Origin: Craspedostauros australis
Taxonomy: Eukaryota > Bacillariophyta > Bacillariophyceae > Mastogloiales > Achnanthaceae
Length of the DNA: 64,000 nucleotides
Assembly (NCBI GenBank): GCA_026770025.1
Contig: JAMXDE010000009.1
Span: forward strand, 1,959,001-2,023,000
Direction: 5' to 3'
Position numbers and translations under genes: made by a program. How positions within the stretch are numbered: position 1 is the stretch's first letter; each line of letters begins with the position of its first letter. Positions 32,741 to 43,479 of the stretch are shown here, piece after piece. The notes beneath the pieces are model-generated. The model was not told the origin of the DNA and did no database searches. It saw only the letters and a list, made by a program, of their open reading frames with translations.

Positions 32741-33172
32741 GTACATATGATGCATGCTCAACTGTGGAGCATGAAGGTGGTATTGCATAACTGAAGGAGG
32801 ATTTGGCACAGAGAGAGATTCCATTCACTTCGAAGACGCGGAAAGCTGCATCGATCGAGTTCTTGACGACAGCAAGGGATGAGAGCTGTTCTGGAGTAGA
32901 TAGAGCTGCACCTGTACCGGCGGCGGAAGGATGTAATCGACTGGAGCAGAAGAGGGTGGAGCACAGCAAGCACCAGGAAAGTGTATGGTTGCAAACAACA
33001 TGTGGGCGTGCCTCTATATCTGTGCTTCATCGCCGATAGCTGTCCATTGCCTCGCTGTTGCTATTCCTGCAGATTCTTCTCCTCCATCCTTTCCCTGTAT
33101 TTCTTCGTCACACAATACCAAAGAATTTGGATGGCTGTAGGAAATCGTTCTAAAAACGACCAACGCGGACCA
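32741..33172. other. Intergenic, end of left arm
   Basis: Up to about 32940 this is the duplicated 3' flank of the Nei relic. The remainder is unique, with no gene seen. Confidence 0.5.
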
Positions 33173-34669
33173 CTATTGCGAGGTTTGTCCACCTCCACCT
33201 CCACTCTCATTGCCTTCGCCGCCGCCACCACCGCCAACTCCAACGGGTATTGGCATTCCCGATCCTCCGGATGGAACGCGGCGGGCAATCTCGCTGATCA
33301 TCCGTTGTGGCGGCTGCCCTTGCAACCAAACCACACCTGGACCTGTCAACGTTGTCATGAAAAGGCCCTCACCACCAGCAATGACGTTTTGAAAGCCTTT
33401 GACCATTTGCACATCTGCAAAATGAAGCAAGCAATGAGCAGGAGATGGTTGGCAGTGGAGGACGGTGGTTGATGAGCGAAGAAGAGAAAATGGATGAGAG
33501 GAGAAGGTGGAATGAAACATCGTTCTGTAGGGTCTGCACATCATTGCCTGACTTGATGTTCGTTGTTTTGTATCTCCGCTCGATGACTTACCGTAGTCGA
33601 CACCGTTGGAGAAACCGACCAGACAACCCGACGATATGCGCAGCTCCTCTCCATCTGCCAATTCTCGCCGAATGAGCGTCCCGCCTGCTTTCAGGAACAC
33701 GTCTCCGTTGCCTGTCAACCCTTGCAAGATAAATCCTTCTCCACCAAAGAAGCCGGTTGAGAAGTTCTTGCTGTATTCCATTTGAATGTCGACAGTGTGA
33801 GAAGCGCATAGCAAGGCACCCTTCTGGCATACCAGCTTGCCGTCGTATTCCTCCACGTTCAAACGGATGATTTTGCTTGGAAAATCTGTTCCCAACGCAA
33901 TGGTGCCCTTGGTATCGCCTTGGTAGGTGTAGTCCGAAATGAAAAAGTTCTGCCCCGTCAACATGCGCTGAAACCCTGTCGAGAGACCCCCTCTGTTTAT
34001 GATTGTGGCGTGTGTGTAAGCAAGCACGAACGTTTCATGTTGAATGATGCCCAAGAATGTAATGAATAAGACAAGGAAACAAGAATGTCAGATACTCATG
34101 TATAATACGAGAACAGAATCAAATAGAAGAGTAGGGTAGAGTAGTCTATGGCATGCTGAAGCGCGGATATGCACAGGCACTGATGGTCACCGCGTGACCG
34201 CATTCCACCCAAAGCAAGAATCACGAACGTACCCAGTGGTGGTCTGCATCTCCACACCATCGGTCATGTACATCATGGCACCGGATTCTGCACGCAGAAC
34301 TTGTCCTGGCTCGAGTTCGATGATGGCGATCTGAGACTCATTGCCCTCAATCTTCGATTGCACATCGAAATTGATTGGGAACCCGACGACTCCATCGGAG
34401 CTCGTTGCTGCGTTTGCAATTGAAGTATCTCGCGAAGTCGGAACTGGAGCTGACGACGACGACGACGACGATAGATATCGTGATGAAAGGCTTGCGGGGG
34501 TACAGACGCCAGCACCAGCCACCTGTTTGTGGATTGGCGCGACGGATTCAAGTCTTCCAACCAGAGCTGTGTTGACACAGGTTGTAGACCGAAACAATGT
34601 CTTCGCCCTTGACGGGATGGCTGTCAAAGCCTGTTTTCGCAGCATCATCGTCGTCTTTTCTATCATCAC
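33173..34669 (-). CDS. AIM24-family protein, probably mitochondrial
   Basis: Three exons (34669-34233, 33992-33592, 33414-33173) with GT-AG introns of 240 and 177 bp give 359 aa. Donors are GTACGT and GTAAGT. Joining restores QTTTGGGLSTGFQR and VDYDVQMVKGF, both continuous within the family. The N terminus is Ser/Thr/Arg-rich without acidic residues up to about residue 75, fitting a mitochondrial presequence; a second start lies seven codons in. The AIM24/TIGR00266 beta-sandwich follows from about residue 100: MMYMTDGVEMQT, GQNFFISDY, EGFILQGLTGNGDVFLKAGG and GEGLFMTTLTGPGVVWLQ. Yeast Aim24 helps keep the MICOS inner-membrane complex intact. The tail is Gly-rich. It is single copy between the two arms. 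Confidence 0.88.
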
Positions 34670-35719
34670 CCTTGCTGTTGTGACGTCCTGCGATTCCAGG
34701 TTGTCGTCGTTGCTGATTCCACTATACTTGTAGTCGTACGTGTATTCGTGGTGTGGATGTGTTAATGATGTGCGCAGGTTTCATGTGTGCGGTGGATTCT
34801 TGATGCCATCCGCCACAACCATCCGGCAACAACAACAACCACAGGTTTGGAGTCGACATGATTGACCCCATCGACCCCAACCCAAAGATCCCAATCAGTC
34901 AATTCGTCGAACGAGAGCTGATTTGTCCGTTCTGGACGGTTATCCGTGATTCGATGACTTTCCCACGTCAAAATACCCTCAACTTAACCGTCGGGTACCA
35001 ACATCATTTGGTTTTAACCAAGTCCATACACAAAACAATACTCTTGGTCGTGTTTGGCGCTTAGCTTCACTTTCGCTCCAACCGCAATAACCACCGCAAC
35101 AACTTCGACACACATGGAACAACTTCCCATCATCGGACGTTCGACCGTTTGGACGTTTCGATGCTTGATTTGTGTGGTCTGGTCACAAGAACGAAGAATG
35201 TCCACAACCTCACAATCATGTCACACTTGCACGAGTGCGAATCCCATCGGACCAAAAACCCCAATCGTCACTGATTTGAACTCACTCCATCCCCAAGCGA
35301 GGGAGGGAGTCGGCGGAATTGAGAGCGGCAACACACGGACGAAAGGGATTGAAATTAGGGTTGAGACACGCCAAACCAATTTCAAGTCACACCAACGTGA
35401 ACCGCCAACAAAACAAACAACCGACCAACGAACAAATACACACGACACAAACCGGCAACAACAGGAAAGGAGAAATCACGCGGACCAAAGAACGGAAGAG
35501 CAAAAATAAGGAGAAGCAACCACACCACCACCATCACCAACCACAACGTCCACGCGAATGTCAACCACCACAAATCTCAGAACACAAAATCGCAACTCAA
35601 CCAATTGTGCATCGACGAGCAAGGAGATACATTCACACCTGCATTCACATCCGCATCCACACACACTGGTGCATACCAATACACAGCAAGCATTCGAATA
35701 GATATAAACAGAAGGAAAG
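34670..35719. other. Divergent promoter region between AIM24 and cyclin H
   Basis: No gene is recognised. The 350 bp before cyclin H are A/C-rich on the + strand (CAAACCAAC-type words), which explains the long open but meaningless frames there. Confidence 0.5.
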
Positions 35720-37665
35720 ATGGTAGTCAACTTCGATCGGTCGACGCAGGCCAAGTTCTGGATCTTTCAATCTCAATCATCTTTGGATGAATGTCGTCAG
35801 ATGGCCGTTTCTCAGCATCAGCAAGAAGCACAGCCAGAGCCACAGTCGCAGCCGCAGTCTCCAGCATCTTGCAATGCGACTAACAAGAGACGCCGTGATC
35901 AGCCACAAATGAGCCAGGCCACCAAGCCAAAGGCACAACACTTCGCTTCTGGCTTCTCCGCCAAGTCATCATCTCCATCTCCATCAATCTCTGCCAACGT
36001 GGATTCCAGTTCCAGCTTCTCAGCCAACGATCAGGAATCCTTGGTTCAGTTCCATGCGCATCAGATCCAGCAGCTCGTTGGACCCAAGGCCATCCTTCCT
36101 GAACTGCGACGCAGCACATCCACCGTCTCCACAGCCATCATGATCTTCCGACGCTTCTTCCTTTCCAACTCGGTCATTGACTTCCACCCTCGCAACGTTG
36201 CTGCTGCTAGCGCATTGCTCGCTGTCAAGGTCGACTGCGACGCTCGGTTGAATGTGAGTTCAAACAACCCCCATTTTGAATGCAACCGTGTCATCTAAGG
36301 TCATCCATGAGTATGCCATCGAATGTCATCTCACACTCTCCACCTCTTCTGCCATCTCCTGATGCCTCCATTCTCCATTCTTCACCACTCTACTTTATTC
36401 ACGATTCTTTGTATGATTCCATGGTACAGATCGACGTCCTGTCCCATGCCACAACTGTCATCGAGCATAAGGCACGGCGATTGCCGCTTGTCCGACATGA
36501 GTTGCGTTCTGTTTCCGGTGGGGAAATCGAAGAAGCAGAACGCAACCTTCTATCTGGCTTGAACTACCAGCTGCGATGCCATCACCCGTACGGGGCCATC
36601 CGGGTGTTGTCTCAGGAGCTGGAGTCATTCGCTGCCACGACCAACGCCATGAACACAATGAACACTGCGCAAATGGATGAGGCCACCAGAGTTGGAGCCA
36701 ATGCAAGAGCTCACTCGCCTCGATCAGTGTGCCACTACGTTGATGAACAATGCATCTCGCAGAACCAAAACATGACACCACCACTGCTGTCGGCATCTGT
36801 ATCAACGGCGTCATTCTCAGCCACACCATCGACATCGAAATCTACTTCGTCTACTGCTGCTGCTACATCAACCTCCAGCATCAGCCAACGCGCACTCGCC
36901 ATCGCGCAGAATGCTCTTGCCTACTCCGATGTCCACTTTCTGCACGCACCAGGAAAGATCGCGGTCGCTGCTGTTGCCATCGCCCTCGAGGGTGGCCACG
37001 CCAATGCCAGCAACACTTCCAGCATCAGTATGAAGAGCAGCGTCGGCCCCATGATGCACAACTACCTGAAGCAGCGCTTCCATAGCAAGACCGACGAGCA
37101 GCTGATGAAGTTCGAGATGGAGATCGCCAGCATCATCGATGCATTGCACACCAGTCCTTCGATGAATATCGAGAAGTACTATCCATCCAGCGACAGATGC
37201 AACGCCATGTCACGTGAGCAAGCTGAGAAGTTGCGAAGTTCCTTCGCCGCAGCATCGAGCATCCGTCACGAGAAGCACTGTCAGATGTTGGCCAACTACT
37301 ACAACAGCTGCAACAACAACAACTGCGATTGCAATGGCGACTATGACAGCGGATGTGGGTACGTGAGCGATGATCTGTACGACAGCAGTGGACAACACGA
37401 GTACTACCGTGCTCATGACGTTTCCAACAAACGCCATCGGCGCAGTGAAGCTCAATGGGGCCTTGTCCACACAGATAGTCACCACTACGAGTATGATCGC
37501 GACCAACGTCATCACCACCACCACTTCCACTATCACCATCACTATTCGCAGCATCAGCATCAACATCATGGTGGTTACGCGAACCAGACTGCTGCGTACG
37601 ACAGTCGAATGGATGGGATGGACTCGGCAGTCCGTGTGACACCAACCAACGTATCATACTACTAG
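35720..37665 (+). CDS. Cyclin H-like subunit of the CDK-activating kinase
   Basis: Exons 35720-36253 and 36430-37665 (176-bp intron, GTGAGT donor, phase 0) give 589 aa. The N terminus NFDRSTQAKFWIF resembles the helix that precedes the first cyclin fold in cyclin H. After a Gln/Pro/Ser-rich insert, cyclin box 1 reads IMIFRRFFLSNSVIDFHPRNVAAASALLAVKVD. The splice joins it to IDVLSHATTVI, and box 1 continues with AERNLLSGLNYQLRCHHPY. A Ser/Thr-rich insert then separates it from box 2 (ALAIAQNALAYSDVHFLHAPGKIAVAAVAIA). The tail is rich in His, Asn and Tyr. Cyclin H with CDK7 and MAT1 activates cell-cycle CDKs and phosphorylates RNA polymerase II within TFIIH. It is nearly twice the usual length (about 320 aa) because of the inserts and the tail. 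Confidence 0.85.
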
Positions 37666-38635
37666 AGAAAGAGACAGGGGGAGAGGGGGAGTGCACTGAA
37701 GCACTTGTAGTATAGACGACATGTCGTCATAGCACAACATAACAAAGCCAAACCAATAGACCAATAGACAACCCACCAACCTAAACTCAAACGATTTCCA
37801 TCGTAGACAGCGTCACTGCCTCTGTGACTACTCGACGGAGCACACACAGCTAGTTCGATGAAGGTCATACATTCATTCGCACTGATCTCCAGGGGCACAG
37901 ATGCCTCTTGGCCCATTTTGTCGCATGGTTTCCCGTCGCATAGAATAGTACGACACATATTCGTTGAGTACACGAAATGGCATTGTTGCCGAGACTACTC
38001 ATACTTTCGTGGCGACTGTATTGGGGCAGGTCAGCGTACTTTCGTTTTGGGACAACTTTGTGGCGAGCTCGCTCTTGTTCTTGTTTTTGTGGTGTCAACT
38101 GACACGCCTCGCTTGATGTTAACGGCTGCGCAAGAATCAATCGACTCGCTAGACTATTCATTGACGTGACAAGGACAGTTGTAGTATTGATTGTTCAAAT
38201 TTATTAGTCCACCGACGACGATCAAACGGTCCTGACCTGTTTTTGTTCGAGCTGTGTTGCAGTCGAACCAACTGTGTTCGCGATCTGTGTCATGACATCC
38301 AATGGTTTCCAAAACGTGGAACGACACATCAAGTGAGGAGAACTCAGACCAACGAAGAAAAGCAACGATGGGACCAAAGAGCGACCAGACGCCATTTGAG
38401 TGTGATGGTCCAGAGCAGTTCCCGGCGACCCTCGCAACATGCAGAGGCCCTTTCTGCCTCTTCCGCAGTTCATCGGCCACTGCGGGTTGCACGACCACGC
38501 ATTCCATTGCAAGTCGACGCCATCACGGAGTGGAGAATGTATTTTATGACTCAATTGCGACTTCCCATCATAGAAAACGCCCAAAGACCATAGAGAGTGA
38601 AGAGTGAAGAAGACACTGGCGGAAACGTCAGCTTC
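37666..38635. other. Intergenic between cyclin H and SLC35F-like gene
   Basis: No gene is recognised. Frames of about 100-120 codons at 38150-38600 on both strands have no motif. A non-coding first exon of the transporter could lie here. Confidence 0.5.
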
Positions 38636-40024
38636 ATGCCGACCGCTGCGCTATATCATAGTACTCAAGACTACGAGAACAACACTCCCATGTCAAGGTC
38701 TCATTTGATCTCATCATCTTCCGCCGATGATCTGGTGGATGGGGGCCTTGCCAGTATCAATGATGCTCCTAACAACCATGACATCCGAGATCCCAGTGTC
38801 CCAATCGTGCGTGTGGAAGAAGGACAACATCCACAACACCATCAGAAGCAACAGCAGCGCGAAGTACAGAACGAACAGGCATCATTGCTGTGGTGGAACA
38901 GCAACACACAGGACCAGCAACCCGATCAACAGCAACGCAAAGCTTGGCTGCAGCTGATGTTCGGTCAGGTCATCGCTTTGATCGCAGCATCCCAAAACAT
39001 GGCATCCTACACGATGGAGAACGAACTGAGCATCGTCGTTCCGCTGTTCCTGCTGTGGAATTGCTACGTCTGCCTCGCGATGCATCTCTTCTTCCGCAAA
39101 CGACAGCCACATCAATCACCATCCTCCTTCTGCTGCCCCCACAAGGCACCACTCTGGCAATACATGCTGATCTTGGCGATGGATATCGTTCCCAACTTCA
39201 TGGTGCTGTGCTCCTTGCAGTACACGTCCTTGACGAGCGCGACGCTGCTGAGCACGCTGACCATTCCATCCGCGATGTTGACGTGCCGGTGGCTGATGAA
39301 GAAGCGGTTTCATCTGCAACATTACGTGGGGGCGGCGCTCTGCTTGGTCGGCGGAGTTTGCAACGTGTGGTCAGACTACAGCACGGCAGAATCATCCACG
39401 GACACATGGACATCCGTCCTTGCGACTGCGACGATGACTGGCAACAGCACGAGCGCCATCTCCGACGACAGCGCCGATGGTTCCGGCAGCAACCCGCTGC
39501 TCGGTGACTTCCTCGCTATCATGGCGTCCATCACGTACGGTGCTGCCGACGCCGTGGGAGAGTACTTCGTCAAGAACGTGGATCGGTACGAATACTTGGG
39601 CATGCTTGGATTGCTGGGTGCCATCACGACCTCCGTCCTCATACCGTTCCTGGAACGCGATCGTTTGTTGTCGTTGACGTCGCAATTGGACGCAGACATC
39701 GTTGGGACGAGCGCTTGGTACGTTGCATCGGTTGTGGCGTACTACATGAGCGCCTCTTACTTCATGATCCAATCCGATGCGACCCTGCTGAATCTATCCC
39801 TGCAATCGTCAAGCCTGTGGGCTGCGGTCTTTTCCATCATTGTAGTGCACGAGATTCCCACGTTGTCGTTCTACGTGGCAATCCTATTCGTGGCGGTCGG
39901 TGTGTACTTATACGAGTACGCGGACGGGAATCGTGACGGGGACGAGCTTACTAGCAGCAGCGGAAGTAGCAACAACAGCAGCAGTATTGTTGATAGGGAC
40001 ACAGCAGAGCAGCGTTTGCTCTGA
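38636..40024 (+). CDS. SLC35F-type drug/metabolite-superfamily transporter
   Basis: A 462-aa membrane protein. A hydrophilic, Gln/Ser-rich N-terminal tail of about 100 residues is followed by about ten hydrophobic segments, the EamA/DMT topology. Blocks typical of SLC35F1/F2/F6 include QYTSLTSATLLSTLTIPSAM, the region after HYVGAALCLVGG, GDFLAIMASITYGAADAVGEY, and the C-terminal SLWAAVFSIIVVHEIPTLSFY. Members are orphan or queuosine-nucleobase-like carriers in the plasma membrane or endomembranes; the substrate is unknown here. The start ATG at 38636 was chosen because the frame further upstream opens only with a GTG. A Ser-rich insert sits between helices near residues 265-290. Confidence 0.85.
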   Translation: MPTAALYHSTQDYENNTPMSRSHLISSSSADDLVDGGLASINDAPNNHDIRDPSVPIVRVEEGQHPQHHQKQQQREVQNEQASLLWWNSNTQDQQPDQQQRKAWLQLMFGQVIALIAASQNMASYTMENELSIVVPLFLLWNCYVCLAMHLFFRKRQPHQSPSSFCCPHKAPLWQYMLILAMDIVPNFMVLCSLQYTSLTSATLLSTLTIPSAMLTCRWLMKKRFHLQHYVGAALCLVGGVCNVWSDYSTAESSTDTWTSVLATATMTGNSTSAISDDSADGSGSNPLLGDFLAIMASITYGAADAVGEYFVKNVDRYEYLGMLGLLGAITTSVLIPFLERDRLLSLTSQLDADIVGTSAWYVASVVAYYMSASYFMIQSDATLLNLSLQSSSLWAAVFSIIVVHEIPTLSFYVAILFVAVGVYLYEYADGNRDGDELTSSSGSSNNSSSIVDRDTAEQRLL

Positions 40025-40452
40025 TCATCGTGGAGTTTCGACGATTTGGTCTTCGGAGAGATGGCGACAATGCGCGACATCTCCGACCGTGGGTGTCTCT
40101 CGACTCCTATGCTATATAATAGCCGAAACTCGACAATAGTATAATATAATATGGAACTGTGGCAACTGGAAGTACTTTACTCTATTGTATTGTTCAACAC
40201 AGCGAGTGTGCGACTGCACACTCCTGTTCTTTCAGTTTAGGTTCTTCCTGCGCGCGAAGTAATAGTTCTGTTTCGCCGGATGCTTGAATCTGCGACGCGA
40301 ACTGATCCCTTACTCTGGTATCGTCTCGAGTGTGGAGTCAGTTAGAGTGCTCTGCTTGACTCGTTTCTGTGCTGCTGCTGCTGCCAAATTGAATGTGCTA
40401 CATTTACTCCTGGAGATTGAGAATGCTTTGGTAGAGTCCAACGCTTTTGCAT
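40025..40452. other. Convergent intergenic region
   Basis: Lies between the 3' ends of the transporter (+) and the rubredoxin gene (-). It is AT-rich near 40110-40200, with no gene. Confidence 0.55.
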
Positions 40453-41073
40453 TTACGAAAGCGCGTAACCAGACAGGAAGAGCAAGAAGAACGCGGCGAG
40501 TCCACCGAAGATGGCGGCATTCTTCTGTCCGGACGACCAGGCGTTGGTACCGAATCCGTATCCCTGATTGACCTCGAATCCTGGAATTTCCTCAACGACT
40601 TCCTCAAAGGCATCCTTGGAGGCACGGCAGACCGGACAACGCCAATCGGCTGGCAAATCCTTGAACTCGGTGCCCGGCTTGATCATGCCACCGATCATCA
40701 TGCTGTCGCCCTTGGCCTCGTCGTACTCCCAATCGCAGTTCGTGCAGGCGTATACGCCCGTGGATTTCTTCATGAAGACTTCCTGCGCACGCAGTTCATC
40801 CGCACGGCGCGCCTTCTCCATGGCCTCGCGCGTTGCCTCGTCGAGCTCTTCCTCCTCTGCGGCGGCCATGGGGTCGTCCGACTTTGTCGCGGCGGCGACG
40901 TCCTTGCCATCGTCTGCGGCCATGCGCAAGGCGAAGGATGTGGCCAGCGGCTGCTGCAGACCGCTGCGCAGGCTTCCGGCGACGTACGTGCCCGGTGTTG
41001 AGAATGCGTTGGAAGTGACGACGCAGATAGCCAGGGCGAGGAGTCCTGCGGTGGTTGCTGTTCTTGAGATCAT
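40453..41073 (-). CDS. Plastid membrane-anchored rubredoxin
   Basis: A 206-aa protein. Residues 1-24 form an ER signal ending SNAF, the ASAFAP-like cleavage site of secondary-plastid proteins, followed by a Ser/Arg/Leu-rich transit region and ALRMAA. An acidic helical stretch precedes the rubredoxin fold, whose Fe(Cys)4 ligands are C110, C113 (YACTNC) and C146, C149 (WRCPVC). A single C-terminal membrane helix ([18 protein letters not shown]) anchors it. This is the architecture of RBD1, a thylakoid rubredoxin needed for photosystem II assembly in plants, green algae and cyanobacteria. It fits with psbO elsewhere in the window. The start is the only Met before the signal. Confidence 0.93.
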   Translation of the reverse strand: MISRTATTAGLLALAICVVTSNAFSTPGTYVAGSLRSGLQQPLATSFALRMAADDGKDVAAATKSDDPMAAAEEEELDEATREAMEKARRADELRAQEVFMKKSTGVYACTNCDWEYDEAKGDSMMIGGMIKPGTEFKDLPADWRCPVCRASKDAFEEVVEEIPGFEVNQGYGFGTNAWSSGQKNAAIFGGLAAFFLLFLSGYALS

Positions 41074-41754
41074 GGTTGTTCTGTGTTGTTGCTGTTGTTG
41101 CTTCTGTGTTGCTGATACTGGTTGAGAGAGTATTGATGTTGCTGTTGCTCCTATTGTTGCTATTGGTGTGGCTTAGACTGATGCGAATGTTGAATGGAAT
41201 AAGGGTGTTGGATCGGACAGGAGATGGAACTATGCGAATCTGCGCTCTGGTGCTTCGATTCCTGGTCTGGCTGCTCCTGCTATTGCCGAATGATGTGGAC
41301 TGTGTCGTCGTCGATTGTTTGTTTGTCTTGTGTTGATGATGATGTGGGTTGAGTTGGTGTCGATCTTGTGGAGTTGCTGACCTGTCGTCGCGTCGCTGGC
41401 ATCTGGCGTCGTTGACACCGTCACTTCTCACGTACCCAATCACGTCACACCCATCAGCCAACTCAACCGAGAAGGATTCGCACAATCGGACTGACGTGTG
41501 CGAATCTTGGATTCGACCTATTGGATCCAGTATCCCGAAAACGTCTTCGCCATTCTACGGATATCTTATCTAGAGAGGCGAATAAGATAGGGAAACATTG
41601 GGGCGAAAACTCAGAGCATTCGTGTGTATGACACCATGGATTGTGTCATATAATATAATACGTGATACAATAATCCTCTTCAGACGGCATGATGACCACG
41701 TAAGGAATGTAAAATCATGGAATGACATGCTCTACAAATGCTCTACTATTGCGT
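41074..41754. other. Intergenic upstream of the rubredoxin gene
   Basis: No gene is recognised. TTG/TGC-rich low-complexity DNA at about 41075-41160 lies directly upstream of the start codon. Confidence 0.55.
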
Positions 41755-42780
41755 TCAGTTCACCAGCATGGTCGCATCCAACCGATCCAACCGTTCCTGC
41801 GCCTTCTTCATGTTGACGCGGATGGTCTTGACGGACCCCGTCAGCTGCACGAGGCCAGCCTTGGCACCGGGCGGTTTCTTCACATCGCGAGCACGCGTCA
41901 AGCTGACCGTGATCACTTGTCCCGAGCACTTGGATTGCCGTGCCGCCAATGCCGCGGCATCCTGTACAACGTCGTCGGGTAAATTGGCATCGTGCGACCG
42001 GATCACGATGTGGCTGCCAGGGCACCCCGACGCGTGCATCCACCAATCGGCGCCGTCGCGATGTTGCGGGTTGCACGACAGCTCGTCGTTGTCCTGTGCC
42101 TGCTTGCCGACGCGGATCTCCACTTTGCCTGCCGTATAGAATCGCCGGTACGGCAGTCGGAATGATTGCATGTTGCGCGGTCCTTTCTCCTTCTTGGGAC
42201 CTCGTCCCTGTTTGGCCGGCGGCTCGTCGGAGACCTCCAGCTCATCGATCAGATCCAGAATGGGTTGCGACAGATCCTGCGACGACGCTTTTTTGCCCTT
42301 GACGTCGCTGAGCAACACCTCGAGCTGGTTCAGTCGTTTCAGGCGCAGCTGGATATCCTTCAGATCGGCTTCGAGAGCATCGACGTTGGGACACTTTTCC
42401 AATTCTAGTAAAGTGGCGTCGGGGTCGGATGCGAGCCGATCGACCTCTTGCGTTGCCTTTTGGAACCGCTGGTTAGCCTTGCCGACCTTCTTGTGCGCGC
42501 GCAGTGCGAGGCGTGTCACTTCCTTGCGCAATCCTGGCAGGTTGTACGTCGTCGCTGTTGAATCGTCATCGTCGCTGTCATTTGCTGCGTACAGAGCACT
42601 GAAGGAGAAACGGCGATAATTTGAATACTGTATCGCAGTGGCGGCCCACGATCGTGTTGTGACAGGAGTAAAGGCCCGAGTTCGCGGTAGATTCTGCACC
42701 ACCGACGTCAACAGTCCGATGTAGGACGACCACATCACGATGAGTGCCAACGGCTTTGCAGAGGATGTCCGAGTATGCAT
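41755..42780 (-). CDS. NFACT-R (DUF814) domain protein, probably plastid-targeted
   Basis: A 341-aa protein. It begins MHTRTSSAKPLALIVMWSS, a signal-like hydrophobic segment, and reaches RTRAFTPV, an ASAFAP-like motif, then a Ser/Arg-rich transit-like part. Residues about 85-195 look like a charged coiled coil (LRKEVTRLALRAHKKVGKA). The C-terminal third is an NFACT-R domain: VEIRVGKQAQDNDELS, then DGADWWMHASGCPGSHIVIR. That domain is found at the C-terminal side of NEMF/Rqc2/RqcH, which bind stalled large ribosomal subunits. Here the NFACT-N nuclease-like domain is absent. A plastid ribosome-rescue or RNA-binding role is inferred. An in-frame extension to 42954 is rich in HPSIHQ and was rejected as a translated microsatellite. 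Confidence 0.83.
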   Translation of the reverse strand: MHTRTSSAKPLALIVMWSSYIGLLTSVVQNLPRTRAFTPVTTRSWAATAIQYSNYRRFSFSALYAANDSDDDDSTATTYNLPGLRKEVTRLALRAHKKVGKANQRFQKATQEVDRLASDPDATLLELEKCPNVDALEADLKDIQLRLKRLNQLEVLLSDVKGKKASSQDLSQPILDLIDELEVSDEPPAKQGRGPKKEKGPRNMQSFRLPYRRFYTAGKVEIRVGKQAQDNDELSCNPQHRDGADWWMHASGCPGSHIVIRSHDANLPDDVVQDAAALAARQSKCSGQVITVSLTRARDVKKPPGAKAGLVQLTGSVKTIRVNMKKAQERLDRLDATMLVN

Positions 42781-43479
42781 GCCACGGACGTTCTTCTGAA
42801 AGATGGAAGTATTTGGATTGCTGTTGGACAGAGCCGCTTGCGGATACCTTCGTTCCCTCGATTGCCAGTGATTCTGGGCTTGATGTGGACACTCCGAAGT
42901 CAAGATGGATTGATGGATTGATGGATGGATGGATGGATGTACACAGGTAGCCAAGATGGAGACTTGTCCGTTGATTGTTTCCCTTGTTGATTTGTTCGTT
43001 CTTTCCTCATCTTTCCGCGCATGTCAAGTTGCTTGCGTGAATGGCTTTTTTCGTCATTTGTGGTTCACGTTTGATGTGTCGCATTGAGTCCAACGAGTCC
43101 AACGAGTCCAGCGAGTCGTTTGAGAACCGCAACGTGACAACAACGCACGATTTGGCGCCACAACCAACACACATTTCCCTCTTTTGTTCCATCGATTCTG
43201 TCACCATCGTCAACACACACAACCATCGATCTTGTTGTCACCATCCTCATAGATCGTACGAGTAGTCGTACAAGTTCTCGTATAGCACTACTACTATTTG
43301 TGTGGACGACCAGTTTTCTCCAGAAAGTCTCAAACACAAACAACGATGATTCGACGGGACGTCACTGTTTGACTTTCATCTCATCCGTACTCGCACACTG
43401 TCATCGACGGGCAGAACCAACCACCAGTGGCCGTCCGAGTACCCGTATTCATACCAGGATTAGTCGCAGCTTTGCTCAG
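42781..43479. other. Divergent promoter between NFACT-R gene and J-protein copy
   Basis: From about 43065 on it duplicates the J-protein upstream region of the left arm (to 14222). A GGAT/GATT microsatellite lies at about 42901-42940. A 9-bp unit (GAGTCCAAC-like) is repeated at 43086-43115. Confidence 0.55.

Larger units (their letters stand above)
12276..32940. repeat. Left arm of an inverted, permuted cluster duplication
   Basis: Near-identical blocks, compared by eye. 12276-14222 matches 43065-45005. About 14250-17593, minus the two LTRs, matches 52985-54665. 19390-21785 matches 48327-50710. About 31505-32940 matches 45340-46765. Each match is in opposite orientation. Between them the left arm carries material absent from the right: solo LTRs at 14404 and 16043, the transposon at 23499-29620, and other DNA. 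The segment 17593-19390 corresponds in position to the right arm but is strongly diverged. Confidence 0.9.

Noticed and set aside
43300-43479. Upstream extension of the J protein (and 13811-14125 in the left arm)
   Set aside because: The open frame upstream is Arg/Ile/Thr-rich leader DNA. The signal peptide sits immediately after the chosen start in both copies.
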